From contig NZ_JAAGOB010000008.1 in the NCBI RefSeq assembly GCF_010550695.1, forward strand, positions 1-64,000: a stretch of DNA of 64,000 bases, in the 5' to 3' direction. Below the pieces are notes generated by a model, which searched no databases, was not told the origin of the DNA, and worked only from the letters and a program-made list of their open reading frames with translations. This DNA is from Phytoactinopolyspora alkaliphila. Lineage in GTDB: Bacteria > Actinomycetota > Actinomycetes > Jiangellales > Jiangellaceae. Of this stretch, positions 25,688 through 34,256 are shown piece after piece; position 1 is the first letter of the stretch, and each line of letters starts with the position of its first letter. The position numbers and the translations under genes were made by a program.

Positions 25688-27759
25688 CGCTGCAGGCCAA
25701 CGCCATGGGTACGCCTACCCGGCGGCTCGACGGCGCACCGAAGGTGACCGGGACCGCCCCCTACGCCTACGAGCAGCCGGTGAAGAATCCGGTCTACGTG
25801 CACGCGGTCCAATCCGGCGTGGCCCGCGGCACGATTCGCTCGATCGAGACCGTCGCGGCGGAGGCGGTGGACGGCGTCGTCGCCGTGCTGACGCACCGGA
25901 ACGCGACCCGCCTGGCGGATGTCGGCGACGACGAGCTGGCCGTCCTCCAGTCGGACTCCGTGGCTTTCCGCGGCCAGCTGATCGCCGCCGTGCTGGCCGA
26001 GACGCCGGAGGCGGCCCGGCATGCGGCGCGCCTGATCCAGGTGACGTACGACGACGAGCCGGCCGACACCGAACTGCGCGCCGACCGGGAAGATCTGCAT
26101 GCGCCCGAGGGCGAGGACCCGCCGGACGACCGCTCCCGCGACGAATTCGCCGCCGCGTTCTCCAGCGCCGACGTCCGGGTCGATCAGACCTACACGACGC
26201 CGATGCTGCACAACAATCCGATGGAACCGCATACCACGGTCGCCGTCTGGGATGAGGAGTCCGAGGTCCGGCTTACCATGTTCGACTCCACGCAGGGTGT
26301 GCACGTGGTGCGCTCGACGCTCGCTCCCCTGTTCGGGCTGCGGCCGGAACAGATGCGCGTCGTCGCGCCCCACGTGGGCGGCGGGTTCGGCTCGAAGGGG
26401 ATGCCACACGCGCACAACGTGCTGGCCGGTCTCGCCGCCAGGGCGGTCCCTGGCCGGCCGGTGAAGTACGCGGTGCCGCGGCAGCAGATGTACGCGCTCA
26501 CCGGCCACCGCTCCCCCACCATCCAGCGGATCCGCCTGGGCGCGGAGCGGGACGGCCGGCTCGCGGCCATCTCGCACGATTCGGTGGAGCACTCGTCCAC
26601 GGTCAAGGAGTTCGCCGAGGAGTGCGGCAAGCCCACCCGGTCGCTGTACGCGGGCGCGCACCGCCTGATCACCCAGCGCCTGGCGACCCTCGACGTTCCC
26701 GTCCCCTCGTGGATGCGCGCGCCGGGTGAATGCCCAGGCGCCTTCGCGCTCGAGGTGGCGATGGACGAACTCGCCGAGGCGTGCGGCGTCGACCCGATCG
26801 ATCTGCGCATCGTCAACGACCCCGAGCTGGATCCGAAGACCGGGCACCCGTGGTCCAGCCGCCGTCTGGTGGAGTGCCTGCAAGAGGGTGCCGAGCGCTT
26901 CGGCTGGGCGGCTCGTGACCCCGAGCCCGGCCGGCGGCAGACGGGCGGCACGCTGGTGGGCATGGGGGTCGCCGCTTCGACCTACCCGTGCTTCCGCTCG
27001 CCGGGTTCGGTGGCCCGTATCGAGGTCACGGACGACGGCCGCTACAGCGTGCGGATCGGCGCGGTGGACATCGGCACCGGCGCGTGGACGGCTCTGACCC
27101 AGATCGCCGCCGACGCGCTCGGATGTGACATGGAGCTGGTGAAACTGGAGATCGGCGACACCGACCTGCCGCACGCCACCGTGGCCGGCGGCTCGTCCGG
27201 CCTCACGTCCTGGGGGTCTGCCATCGTGGAGGCCGCCCGCATACTCCGCCACGAGCACGGAGCGTCGCCACGTGTCGGCACCACAGTCGAGGCCGAGACA
27301 CCGGACAAGCCCCGCGGTGTCGCCGTGCACTCTTTCGGGGCACAGTTCGCCGAGGTGCACGTGGACCCGGACACCGGCGAAATCCGGGTTCCGCGGATGC
27401 TCGGCGTGTTCGCGGTGGGTCGCGTCATCAACGCCGCCACCGCGCGATCACAGCTGATCGGCGGGATGACCATGGGGCTGTCGATGGCGCTGCACGAGGT
27501 GGGCGTCATGGATCACCGCACCGGACACGTCGTCAACCATGACCTGGCCGAATACCACATCGTCACCAACGCCGACGTCGGCGATGTCGAGGCCACCTGG
27601 CTCGACGACGTCGACCCCCAAGCCAACCCCATGGGGTCGAAGGGCATCGGCGAGATCGGCATCGTCGGCGCGCCGGCCGCCGTCGCCAACGCCGTCTACA
27701 ACGCCACCGGCGTTCGCGTGCGCGACCTGCCGATCACCGCGGACCTCCTGTTGAGGTAG
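25684..27759 (+). CDS. paoC: Aldehyde/xanthine oxidoreductase molybdopterin-binding subunit
   Basis: A 691-residue protein overlapping the FAD subunit by four bases. It has the aldehyde-oxidase hammerhead domain (about residues 15-110), then the molybdenum-binding domain with VGGGFGSKGMPHAHNV near residue 232, VAGGSSGLTSWGSA near 499, and the C-terminal GSKGIGEIGIVGAPAAVANA block whose Glu is the catalytic base. Length and blocks match PaoC/YagR (about 730). Substrate is an aldehyde or N-heterocycle; the set lacks neighbouring molybdenum-cofactor insertion (PaoD/XdhC) or regulator genes, so the chaperone must be elsewhere. Confidence 0.9.
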   Translation: MTLQANAMGTPTRRLDGAPKVTGTAPYAYEQPVKNPVYVHAVQSGVARGTIRSIETVAAEAVDGVVAVLTHRNATRLADVGDDELAVLQSDSVAFRGQLIAAVLAETPEAARHAARLIQVTYDDEPADTELRADREDLHAPEGEDPPDDRSRDEFAAAFSSADVRVDQTYTTPMLHNNPMEPHTTVAVWDEESEVRLTMFDSTQGVHVVRSTLAPLFGLRPEQMRVVAPHVGGGFGSKGMPHAHNVLAGLAARAVPGRPVKYAVPRQQMYALTGHRSPTIQRIRLGAERDGRLAAISHDSVEHSSTVKEFAEECGKPTRSLYAGAHRLITQRLATLDVPVPSWMRAPGECPGAFALEVAMDELAEACGVDPIDLRIVNDPELDPKTGHPWSSRRLVECLQEGAERFGWAARDPEPGRRQTGGTLVGMGVAASTYPCFRSPGSVARIEVTDDGRYSVRIGAVDIGTGAWTALTQIAADALGCDMELVKLEIGDTDLPHATVAGGSSGLTSWGSAIVEAARILRHEHGASPRVGTTVEAETPDKPRGVAVHSFGAQFAEVHVDPDTGEIRVPRMLGVFAVGRVINAATARSQLIGGMTMGLSMALHEVGVMDHRTGHVVNHDLAEYHIVTNADVGDVEATWLDDVDPQANPMGSKGIGEIGIVGAPAAVANAVYNATGVRVRDLPITADLLLR

Positions 27760-27769
27760 TTCCCGGCCA

Positions 27770-29593
27770 TCAGGCGCCGGCGCGTTCCAGCGGCTGATCC
27801 CCGGCTTCCTCGGTGGCGATCCGCAGCGCTGCCACCAGCTCCCGGTAAAGGTCGTCGGTGCGCAGCAACTCGTCGTGAGTGCCGACGGCTCGAACCCGGC
27901 CGCCGTCGAGGACGACGATCTGGTCGGCGTCCATGACCGTGGAAAGCCGGTGGGCGATGGTCACGACGGCGCCGCGTTCGGCCTGCCGGCGAATGCCCTC
28001 GGCGACGGCGGCCTCCGTGCGGCCGTCGAGCTGCGCCGTGACCTCGTCGAGGAGGAGCAGTTCGGGATCGGCGACGAGCGCACGGGCGAGAGCGAGCCGT
28101 TGCCGTTCCCCGCCGGAGAGCGTGGCGCCGGTGATCTCGGTCTGCAGACCAGCAGGAAGCGCCCGCACGCGCTCGTCCATGCGGACGACGGCGAGCGCCC
28201 GCCAGAGGTCGTCGTCGGCGGCGTCGGGCGAGGCATATGTGAGGTTCTCGGCCACGGTGCCGGGCACGAGGGGCGTGTCCTGTTCCACGTAGGCGATGCG
28301 ACCGCGCAGATCACCCAATGTCCACTCGTCGAGCGGGCGCCCGTCGAGGCGGATCTCGCCGTGCTCGGGACGATGAAACTTCAGCAGCAGAGAGAAGATG
28401 GTGGTCTTGCCCGCTCCGGAGGGGCCGACTATGGCCGTGTGCCCGTGCCGGGGAATGGTGACCGACACTCCGTCGAGCGCAGGTTCGGCGTCCGGCGCAT
28501 ATCTGAAGCGGACGTCGTCGAGCACCAGTGTCTCGGTAGCGTCTGCGCCGGTCCGGGCGTCCAGCGGACGGCTTGTGACGTCGTCGGCTTCCAGCCCCAT
28601 CCCGTTGATCTCGGCGATGCGCGCCGCGGCCGCCAGCCCGGACTGAATAGCCGTCATGCTCATGGTCAGCAGCATGACCGGCATCATGAGCTGGAAGGTG
28701 TAGAGCAGGAAGGCGATGAGGGCGCTCACCTCCAGTGCGCCCGTGGACACCCGCCAGGCACCGAAACCGAGCACCAGCATGATGGCGAGGTTGATTCCGC
28801 CGCCCGTGATGGTCCACGCCACTGCCTCGATCTTCACGGCGCGGATGCCCTTCAGCGAGGACCGCCGGGCGAAGTCGCTGATCCGTTGCGTCTCGCGCTC
28901 CTCGGCGCGGCTCGCTTTCACGGTGCGCAGTGCCCGGAGGATGCCTTCCAGCCGGCCACCCATCGACCCGACCTCGGCCTGGGCCTCCTGCTGTGCCTTG
29001 GCCAGGCTCGGCATGAGAAGTGCTGCCGCCACGCCGACGATCACGATGACGACGACAGTGGCCACCAGCAGCGGCAGATCGAGCACCGCCATGAGCACCA
29101 GTGCGCCCACCAAGCCGACGACACCGTTCACCCCGTTGACGATGCTGGATGTCGTGGCCTCGCGGATCAGCAGGGTGTCCGACGTGACCCGGGCGACCAT
29201 CTCCCCGCTCGGGCGGCTGGCCAGTTCCGGGATCCGCGCCCCGAGGAGGTGTCTGATCATCCCCGTGCGCGTGGCCAGGATGATCCGCTCCGCCAGCGTG
29301 CCCAGCATGATCGCCTGGATCAGCCCGACAACCGTTCCGGCCACCAGCAAGACGGCCAGCACCGTGACCGGCCCTCGAAGGGAGGCGGAGACGGCCAGGC
29401 CGTCGAGCACCGACTTCGTGACCATGGGGGTGGCCAGTTCGGCACCGGTGCCCAGGAGCCCAAGGAACACACCGAGAAAGAGCATCGAGCGGTGCGGGCG
29501 GGCGTAGGACCAGAGCAGCGCGATCTTGGATCGCATCGGCAGGTCGGGGGTCTCGCCGGCATCCGGCGTACTGGCGGGAATGGCGTAGGACAT
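27770..29593 (-). CDS. ABC exporter, fused permease-ATPase
   Basis: A 607-residue half-transporter from an ATG at 29593. Six membrane helices lie within residues about 25-330. The ATPase domain has Walker A GPSGAGKTT near 400, the ABC signature LSGGERQR near 500, Walker B LLLLDEVTAQLD and the IAHRLSTV H-loop. Architecture matches MsbA/LmrA-like exporters acting as homodimers. Its 3' end lies 11 bases beyond the paoC stop (convergent). The divergent TetR at 29721 is the likely regulator, and the exporter would be induced by the compound it pumps. Multidrug specificity is inferred. Confidence 0.9.
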   Translation of the reverse strand: MSYAIPASTPDAGETPDLPMRSKIALLWSYARPHRSMLFLGVFLGLLGTGAELATPMVTKSVLDGLAVSASLRGPVTVLAVLLVAGTVVGLIQAIMLGTLAERIILATRTGMIRHLLGARIPELASRPSGEMVARVTSDTLLIREATTSSIVNGVNGVVGLVGALVLMAVLDLPLLVATVVVIVIVGVAAALLMPSLAKAQQEAQAEVGSMGGRLEGILRALRTVKASRAEERETQRISDFARRSSLKGIRAVKIEAVAWTITGGGINLAIMLVLGFGAWRVSTGALEVSALIAFLLYTFQLMMPVMLLTMSMTAIQSGLAAAARIAEINGMGLEADDVTSRPLDARTGADATETLVLDDVRFRYAPDAEPALDGVSVTIPRHGHTAIVGPSGAGKTTIFSLLLKFHRPEHGEIRLDGRPLDEWTLGDLRGRIAYVEQDTPLVPGTVAENLTYASPDAADDDLWRALAVVRMDERVRALPAGLQTEITGATLSGGERQRLALARALVADPELLLLDEVTAQLDGRTEAAVAEGIRRQAERGAVVTIAHRLSTVMDADQIVVLDGGRVRAVGTHDELLRTDDLYRELVAALRIATEEAGDQPLERAGA

Positions 29594-29720
29594 GGCTGCT
29601 CTCTTCGGACTGATGCGACGATCCACGCATGCAACGTGTGATTGGCATAGTGACGCATTGCTGTCTCATTCTCAACCTTAGACGTCTTATACTGCGTCAT
29701 CCCTGGTAGACTCACGTGCC

Positions 29721-30302
29721 GTGACGCCGGAACCGCAGGACACTCCCGAGACAGGCGTGCGACAGCGAACCCGCCGAGCCATCGTCGACGCCGCCATTGG
29801 CGTCTGGGCCCGCGAGTTCAACGCGTCTCTGAGCGACATCGCCGAGCGCGCCAATGTCAGCAGGAGCACCCTGCACCGCTACTTTCCCGACAGAAAGACA
29901 CTGGTCGACGCCGCCCTGCGGGCATCCGTGGAGATCCTGACCGAGGAGTCGGAGAAGGCGACCGCTGGCTGCGAGACGGCCGCCGAGGAACTTGAAGCCC
30001 TCATGCGCGCCATGATCGATGTCGGTGACGCGATCATCTTCCTGTTCGCGGATCCGGACCGCTTCTCCGACAGTTCACATTGGCGCGAGGATGAGGACGA
30101 GGAACTGCCCGTTCTCATACAGCGCGCGCAGGCCGACGGTGCCTTGCGAGCCGACGTCGATCCCTCGTGGATTGTCGGCATCTTCTATTCGATCATCTAC
30201 GTGGCGGCAGAGTCGATCAACACCGGGCATATGGCCCGCCACCGAGCCGGCGACGTCGCGGTGCAGACGTTCCTGCACGGCCTGGCCGGCACCGGCAACT
30301 GA
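29721..30302 (+). CDS. TetR-family regulator of the ABC exporter
   Basis: A 193-residue regulator from a GTG at 29721, starting MTPEPQDTPETGVRQRTRRAIVD as translated in pieces. The HTH is at about residues 16-62, with ASLSDIAERANVSRSTLHRYFPDRKTL landmarks. The C-terminal domain is acidic with WREDEDEELPVL. It diverges from the exporter gene (127-base gap). Weak dyads occur in between (TGACGCA at 29651-29657 facing TGCGTCA at 29693-29699, and AGACGTCT near 29680-29687), which may be its operator. The ligand is not known. Confidence 0.85.
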   Translation: MTPEPQDTPETGVRQRTRRAIVDAAIGVWAREFNASLSDIAERANVSRSTLHRYFPDRKTLVDAALRASVEILTEESEKATAGCETAAEELEALMRAMIDVGDAIIFLFADPDRFSDSSHWREDEDEELPVLIQRAQADGALRADVDPSWIVGIFYSIIYVAAESINTGHMARHRAGDVAVQTFLHGLAGTGN

Positions 30303-30414
30303 CCACGCTCCACCGGCCGGCGCCGTGCGCCGGTGGCCGTGGCCGGCACCTCGTGGGTCGCCCGGTACGAAACTCGTTTCGCCTGGGCAGCCACGGTGTG
30401 GCACTCTGCTGATT

Positions 30415-31095
30415 ATGCTCGGCATCACCGATCTGTCCACCTACCTGGTGGGGCTTGCGCTCGTCATCCTCATGCCCGGACCCAACTCGCTCTATGTGCT
30501 GTCCGTGGCGGCTCGCCGTGGAACCCGTCCCGGCTATCAGGCCGCGGGCGGTGTGTTCTGCGGCGACACCGTCCTGATGGTGCTCTCCGCCGCCGGTGTG
30601 GCGTCGTTGCTGCAAGCCAGCGCGGCGGCGTTCTCCGTCGTGAAGTTCCTCGGCGCCGGGTACCTGACCTGGCTGGCCATCGGGATGCTGCGTGGCGCCT
30701 GGTCGGTGTGGCGTCGCCCCTCGGTGCCCGCGCGCGGCTCGGTCGCCGAGGCCTCCGTCGTCACTGCCGGCGACGCGTCCGCTCGCCCTGCAGAGCGTCC
30801 CTACCGCCGCGCGCTGGTGGCGAGCCTCCTCAACCCGAAGGCCATCCTGTTCTTCGTGGCGTTCTTCGTGCAGTTCGTCGACCCCACGTACCCCTACCCG
30901 GCCTTGTCTTTCCTCGTCCTGGGCGCCTGGGTGCAGCTTTTCAGCCTCACGTACCTGAGCATCCTGATCTTCAGCGGCGCGCGGCTCGCCTCGGCATTCC
31001 GCCGGCGACGACGCCTCCAGGCCGGTTCCCTGGCCACCGCGGGCGGCGCGTTCCTCGGCTTCGCGATCAAACTCTCGCTGGCCACCGCATCCTGA
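30415..31095 (+). CDS. LysE-family amino-acid exporter (LeuE-like)
   Basis: A 226-residue membrane protein from an ATG at 30415, starting MLGITDLSTYLVGLALVILMPGPN. The LMPGPNSLYVLS block at residues 19-30 is the LysE/RhtB signature. Six helices are predicted, and the ASLLNPKAILFFVAFFVQFV block (about 140-159) matches the family's second conserved NPK motif. These export amino acids such as leucine, homoserine or threonine. An arginine-rich loop at about 96-130 separates the halves. It ends 8 bases before the first family I repeat. Confidence 0.88.
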   Translation: MLGITDLSTYLVGLALVILMPGPNSLYVLSVAARRGTRPGYQAAGGVFCGDTVLMVLSAAGVASLLQASAAAFSVVKFLGAGYLTWLAIGMLRGAWSVWRRPSVPARGSVAEASVVTAGDASARPAERPYRRALVASLLNPKAILFFVAFFVQFVDPTYPYPALSFLVLGAWVQLFSLTYLSILIFSGARLASAFRRRRRLQAGSLATAGGAFLGFAIKLSLATAS

Positions 31096-31102
31096 CCCGA
31101 CG

Positions 31103-31170
31103 TAACCCATGCCATGGGTTAGGGTCGTTGAATTCGGATATTTCGGGCGCTGCAGCGACCCTAACCCATG
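31103..31170. repeat. Palindromic intergenic repeat, family I copy 1
   Basis: Main hairpin arms CATGGGTTAGGGTCG (31113-31127) and CGACCCTAACCCATG (31156-31170) are perfect complements, with a T-G pair and two more base pairs extending the stem inward. An additional palindrome TAACCCATGCCATGGGTTA sits at 31103-31121, so the TAACCCATG unit occurs three times. The loop contains AATTCGGATATTTC, shared with copy 2 at 32039-32096 in the same orientation. It lies between convergent LysE and metallo-hydrolase genes. Confidence 0.75.
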
Positions 31171-31202
31171 CGAAGGGCTCAGCTGTCGCTCAGCGGTATG
31201 AA

Positions 31203-31991
31203 TCACCCTTCGGCAGCGAGCGCAACGTTGGCGGCGTGTTCCTGAAGCAGCCAGCCCTCTGCGCCCACGAGCCGCTGGTCCTCGACAGGCTGCCCCTCCC
31301 GAACAGCTGCGATGTACCGGCGATCCGCTGCAATCCGGCGCCCCAGCTCAACCTGGTCGCCCACCGCACCATGGCCGGGGATCACGAGGTCGGCCCGCCC
31401 GGAGTCGAGGAGCTCCGCGAAGACGTCCAGTGCGGCGTCGTAATCGTCGAGCGGACGCTCGCCCATACGGTCAGGCAACGGGATCTCTGTATCGGAGAGC
31501 ATGTCTCCGGCAATGAGCACGTTTGCATCAGAGACAAGCAGGGCGGCATGGCCCGGGGCATGTGCCCGATGCTCGATGACCTCCACCTTCGGCCCTGCCC
31601 ACGCGATCGTGGTCGCACCCTCCTCGAGTGCCGTAACCCTCGCCATGGCGCTGACGTCCACCCCGGGGACAGAGTTCTGTGCGTGCATGACATTGCCCGC
31701 CTGATGCTCGACGGCGGTTCTGGCGCCGAGCGCCGTCGCGTAGCGGGGTGCGTCACCCAGCGAATCTCGCCACAGCATATGGTCCCAATGCGGGTGGGTG
31801 GAGAAGCCCACCGTGACGCGACGGCCCATCGTCGCGATCTCCGCCGCGACGACGTCGATCTCATCGGCCGTGACCGCAGGATCCACGATCAGGCATCCAC
31901 CGTCGCTGCCGAGTACGACGGTGGTGGTCGTGGTGCAGAACGAGTGCGTCGCCACGAGAACGCCGCCGGCCACCGGAACGAGGGCTCCCAT
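31203..31991 (-). CDS. Metallo-beta-lactamase-fold hydrolase
   Basis: A 262-residue protein from an ATG at 31991. The metallo-beta-lactamase signature THPHWDHMLWR near residue 65 gives the HxHxDH zinc motif, followed by HAPGHAALLV near 141, IAGDMLSD near 160 and VIPGHGAVG near 204, the remaining zinc ligands. The family covers lactonases, glyoxalase II and similar enzymes; no specific substrate is indicated. The gene is bracketed by two copies of the family I repeat in direct orientation, and is convergent with LysE downstream while the DeoR gene ends just upstream on the same strand. Confidence 0.85.
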   Translation of the reverse strand: MGALVPVAGGVLVATHSFCTTTTTVVLGSDGGCLIVDPAVTADEIDVVAAEIATMGRRVTVGFSTHPHWDHMLWRDSLGDAPRYATALGARTAVEHQAGNVMHAQNSVPGVDVSAMARVTALEEGATTIAWAGPKVEVIEHRAHAPGHAALLVSDANVLIAGDMLSDTEIPLPDRMGERPLDDYDAALDVFAELLDSGRADLVIPGHGAVGDQVELGRRIAADRRYIAAVREGQPVEDQRLVGAEGWLLQEHAANVALAAEG

Positions 31992-32038
31992 GCGACGCGA
32001 TCCTACAGATCGAGTCACGCCGGCCCAGCCACGCTTCG

Positions 32039-32096
32039 CATGGGTTACGGTCGCTGAATTCGGATATTTCCGGCGTCCCAGCGACCCTAACCCATG
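32039..32096. repeat. Palindromic intergenic repeat, family I copy 2
   Basis: A 58-bp element with left arm CATGGGTTACGGTCGCTG (32039-32056) and right arm CAGCGACCCTAACCCATG (32079-32096), one mismatch between them. It aligns end to end with copy 1 at 31113-31170 with 6 differences in 58 positions, and both copies have the loop AATTCGGATATTTC. The right arm includes the last codons and stop (TAG) of the DeoR gene. Confidence 0.75.
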
Positions 32097-32887
32097 CCAA
32101 GGTTTGGAGTGGGGGCGAGCACGAGGTCGACGCCGCGGTCGCGGAGGCCGTGTACGGCAGTGATCGGGAGACCGTCGTCGGTGATCACCCTGGCGAAATC
32201 CTCCAGCCAGGCGACCCGGTACAGGCTGAACGTGCCGTACTTCGAGCTCCCAGCAACGAGTACCGACGTCGAAGCGACGGACATGGCCGCTTGCTTGACC
32301 GCCACCTTGTCCTCCGAGGGAGTGGTGACACCTCGGGCCAGGTCCCAGGAGCTCGCGCTGACGAACGACACGTCGATACTCACCGCCCGCAAGGTGGCCG
32401 CGGCGAGCCGCCCGACGGCGGACCGGTTGCGGTGTTCCACCCGGCCGCCCACGTGGATCAGGTCCACGTCGGTGCCGACCAGCGCGTCGAGCGTGGTGAA
32501 GTCGTTGGTCAGCACGGTCAGGCCACGGAACGCCCGCAATAGCGGCGCCACATGGTGCAGCGTGGTGCCGGCGTCGAGGTAGATAGTCATGTCGTCGCGG
32601 ATCATCTCCGCAACGCAATTGGCCATTGCGGCTTTGTGGGCGCGCTCGGTCACCGATTTGTCGGCACGGCTCGGCTCGGTGCGCACACTGGCAATGCGCG
32701 CCCCGCCCGGAACGGAGAACACCCGGCCCTCGCGTTCCAGCGCCGCGATGTCTCGTCGTACCGTCATGTGGGACACGCCGAGCAGCTCGGTCAGCTGATG
32801 CACGCTCAGGACGGTCTGCTGCCGGAGCATCGCGACCAGCTGTTCACGCCGCTGGTCGGGGATCAGCGGCGGCTGGGTGGTGGACAT
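32087..32887 (-). CDS. DeoR/GlpR-family regulator of the otn genes
   Basis: A 266-residue regulator from an ATG at 32887. The N-terminal DeoR HTH (about 12-60) has LLGVSHMTVRRDIAALEREGRV, given here as the family's recognition block in part. The C-terminal sugar-phosphate sensor domain shows TIYLDAGTTLHHVAPLL near 101, LTVLTNDF near 122 and GGRVEHRN near 147. It diverges from otnK, matching the usual arrangement for repressors of sugar-acid catabolism, so the ligand may be a phosphorylated four-carbon acid. The final codons LGMG and the stop are supplied by the family I repeat. Confidence 0.88.
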   Translation of the reverse strand: MSTTQPPLIPDQRREQLVAMLRQQTVLSVHQLTELLGVSHMTVRRDIAALEREGRVFSVPGGARIASVRTEPSRADKSVTERAHKAAMANCVAEMIRDDMTIYLDAGTTLHHVAPLLRAFRGLTVLTNDFTTLDALVGTDVDLIHVGGRVEHRNRSAVGRLAAATLRAVSIDVSFVSASSWDLARGVTTPSEDKVAVKQAAMSVASTSVLVAGSSKYGTFSLYRVAWLEDFARVITDDGLPITAVHGLRDRGVDLVLAPTPNLGMG

Positions 32888-33005
32888 CGGTCACCTTCTC
32901 GCATCCAAACGCCGAGCGCCCTGGCCCGGCCTGCGCCCTGATCAGACGCTATGCTCTGCTCACACCACCGTCAAGTTTCTTCACATCGATTCACACGAGG
33001 TGTCT

Positions 33006-34256
33006 ATGACGCTCGGCGCAGTCGCCGACGACCTGACCGGCGCGATCGATCTCGCCACCAACCTCGCGGGGCGGGGCTTTCGAACCGTCGTCGCCATCGG
33101 TGTTCCCGCCGACGAGCCCGAGCCCGGCACCGACGCCATCGTCGCCGCGCTGAAGACCCGCTCCGTCGCCGCCGACGACGCGGTGGCCGAAAGCCTGAAC
33201 GCCGTCGACGCACTGGCCCGGTTGGGCTGCCGGCGCTACTACGTCAAGTATTGCTCCACGTTCGACTCCACTGCGGAGGGAAACATCGGCCCGGTGAGCG
33301 AGGCGATCTGTGACCGGCTGGGAGTGGACTCGGCCGTCGTCGTGCCGTCCTTCCCGGCCGCCGGCCGTACGGTCTACCAGGGCAGACTCTTCGTGCACGA
33401 CAAATTGCTGCACGAGAGCCACATGAAAGACCACCCGCTGAATCCGATGCGGGAGTCCGACGTCGTCAGCCTGCTCCGGCCGCAGACCAGGCATCCCGTG
33501 GGCGCGGTGCGGTACGAGCAGGTGCACGCCGGGCCGGACCGGATCCGCGCGGCACTCGACGCCGAGACCGCTGGCGGCGCCCGCCTGGTGGTGGTCGACG
33601 CCGTCACCAACGAGGACCTCGTCGCCATCGCGGCGGCCACCGAGAAGGACGCCGTCGTGACCGGCGGGTCAGGACTGGCCGCGGGCTTCATCGGACCACG
33701 CGCGGATGATCCTGACAGTGTCCGCTCCGGTGGCCGGGCCGCACCCCCACGCGCCGTGATCGTGGGCAGTGTCTCCGCCGCCAGCCAGGGCCAGGTCGAG
33801 CACGCCCGCGCGCATCTGCCGTTCCGCGAGCTTGACGTCACCGCCGCCAGGGATGATCTCGGCCGGCACGTGGAAGCCCTTGGTCAATGGGCGCAGAAGC
33901 AGTGGAACGACGAGCCGGAGCGGCCCGTCCTCATCTCCTCCGGCCAGGTGCGGGGCCACGATCCTGAACTGAGCCGCGTCGTCGAGCACGCCAACGCGGC
34001 GCTCGCCGTCGAGCTGGCTCGACGCGGCGCCCGGCAGTTCGTCATCGGCGGCGGCGAGACATCCGGGGCCGTCATCAACGCTCTGGGCATCCGTCAGCTC
34101 ACGATCGGCCGGGAGCTGGCGCCGGGGGTCGCGTGGGCCTCCGGTACCGCGCCTCGAGGCGGCCCGCCCGGCGAGGTCACGTACGACGTCATCCTCAAGT
34201 CCGGCAACTTCGGTGCGCCGGATCTGTTCACCGCGGCGTGGAAGGAACTCGCGTGA
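33006..34256 (+). CDS. otnK: 3-oxo-tetronate kinase (four-carbon acid sugar kinase)
   Basis: A 416-residue kinase from an ATG at 33006 with GAGGTG upstream. The GAVADDLTGAIDLA opening is the diagnostic N-terminal motif of DUF1537/OtnK kinases. Further landmarks are YYVKYCSTFDSTAEGNIG near 81, VVPSFPAAGRTVYQGRLF near 117, VTGGSGLA near 222 and GGGETSGAV near 346, the nucleotide-binding C-lobe. In the described pathway it phosphorylates 3-oxo-tetronate derived from erythronate or threonate. It is coupled to otnC by a GTGA overlap. The dehydrogenase (denD/ltnD) and isomerase (otnI) are not present in the window. Confidence 0.9.
   Translation: MTLGAVADDLTGAIDLATNLAGRGFRTVVAIGVPADEPEPGTDAIVAALKTRSVAADDAVAESLNAVDALARLGCRRYYVKYCSTFDSTAEGNIGPVSEAICDRLGVDSAVVVPSFPAAGRTVYQGRLFVHDKLLHESHMKDHPLNPMRESDVVSLLRPQTRHPVGAVRYEQVHAGPDRIRAALDAETAGGARLVVVDAVTNEDLVAIAAATEKDAVVTGGSGLAAGFIGPRADDPDSVRSGGRAAPPRAVIVGSVSAASQGQVEHARAHLPFRELDVTAARDDLGRHVEALGQWAQKQWNDEPERPVLISSGQVRGHDPELSRVVEHANAALAVELARRGARQFVIGGGETSGAVINALGIRQLTIGRELAPGVAWASGTAPRGGPPGEVTYDVILKSGNFGAPDLFTAAWKELA

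Noticed and set aside
29594-29720. Operator for the TetR/ABC exporter pair
   Set aside because: Only short (7-8 base) dyads are visible with wide spacing, so I do not list a separate operator feature.
31103-32096. CRISPR array
   Set aside because: Two copies only, 926 bases apart and enclosing a gene; repeats are palindromic over most of their length rather than spaced by unique spacers.
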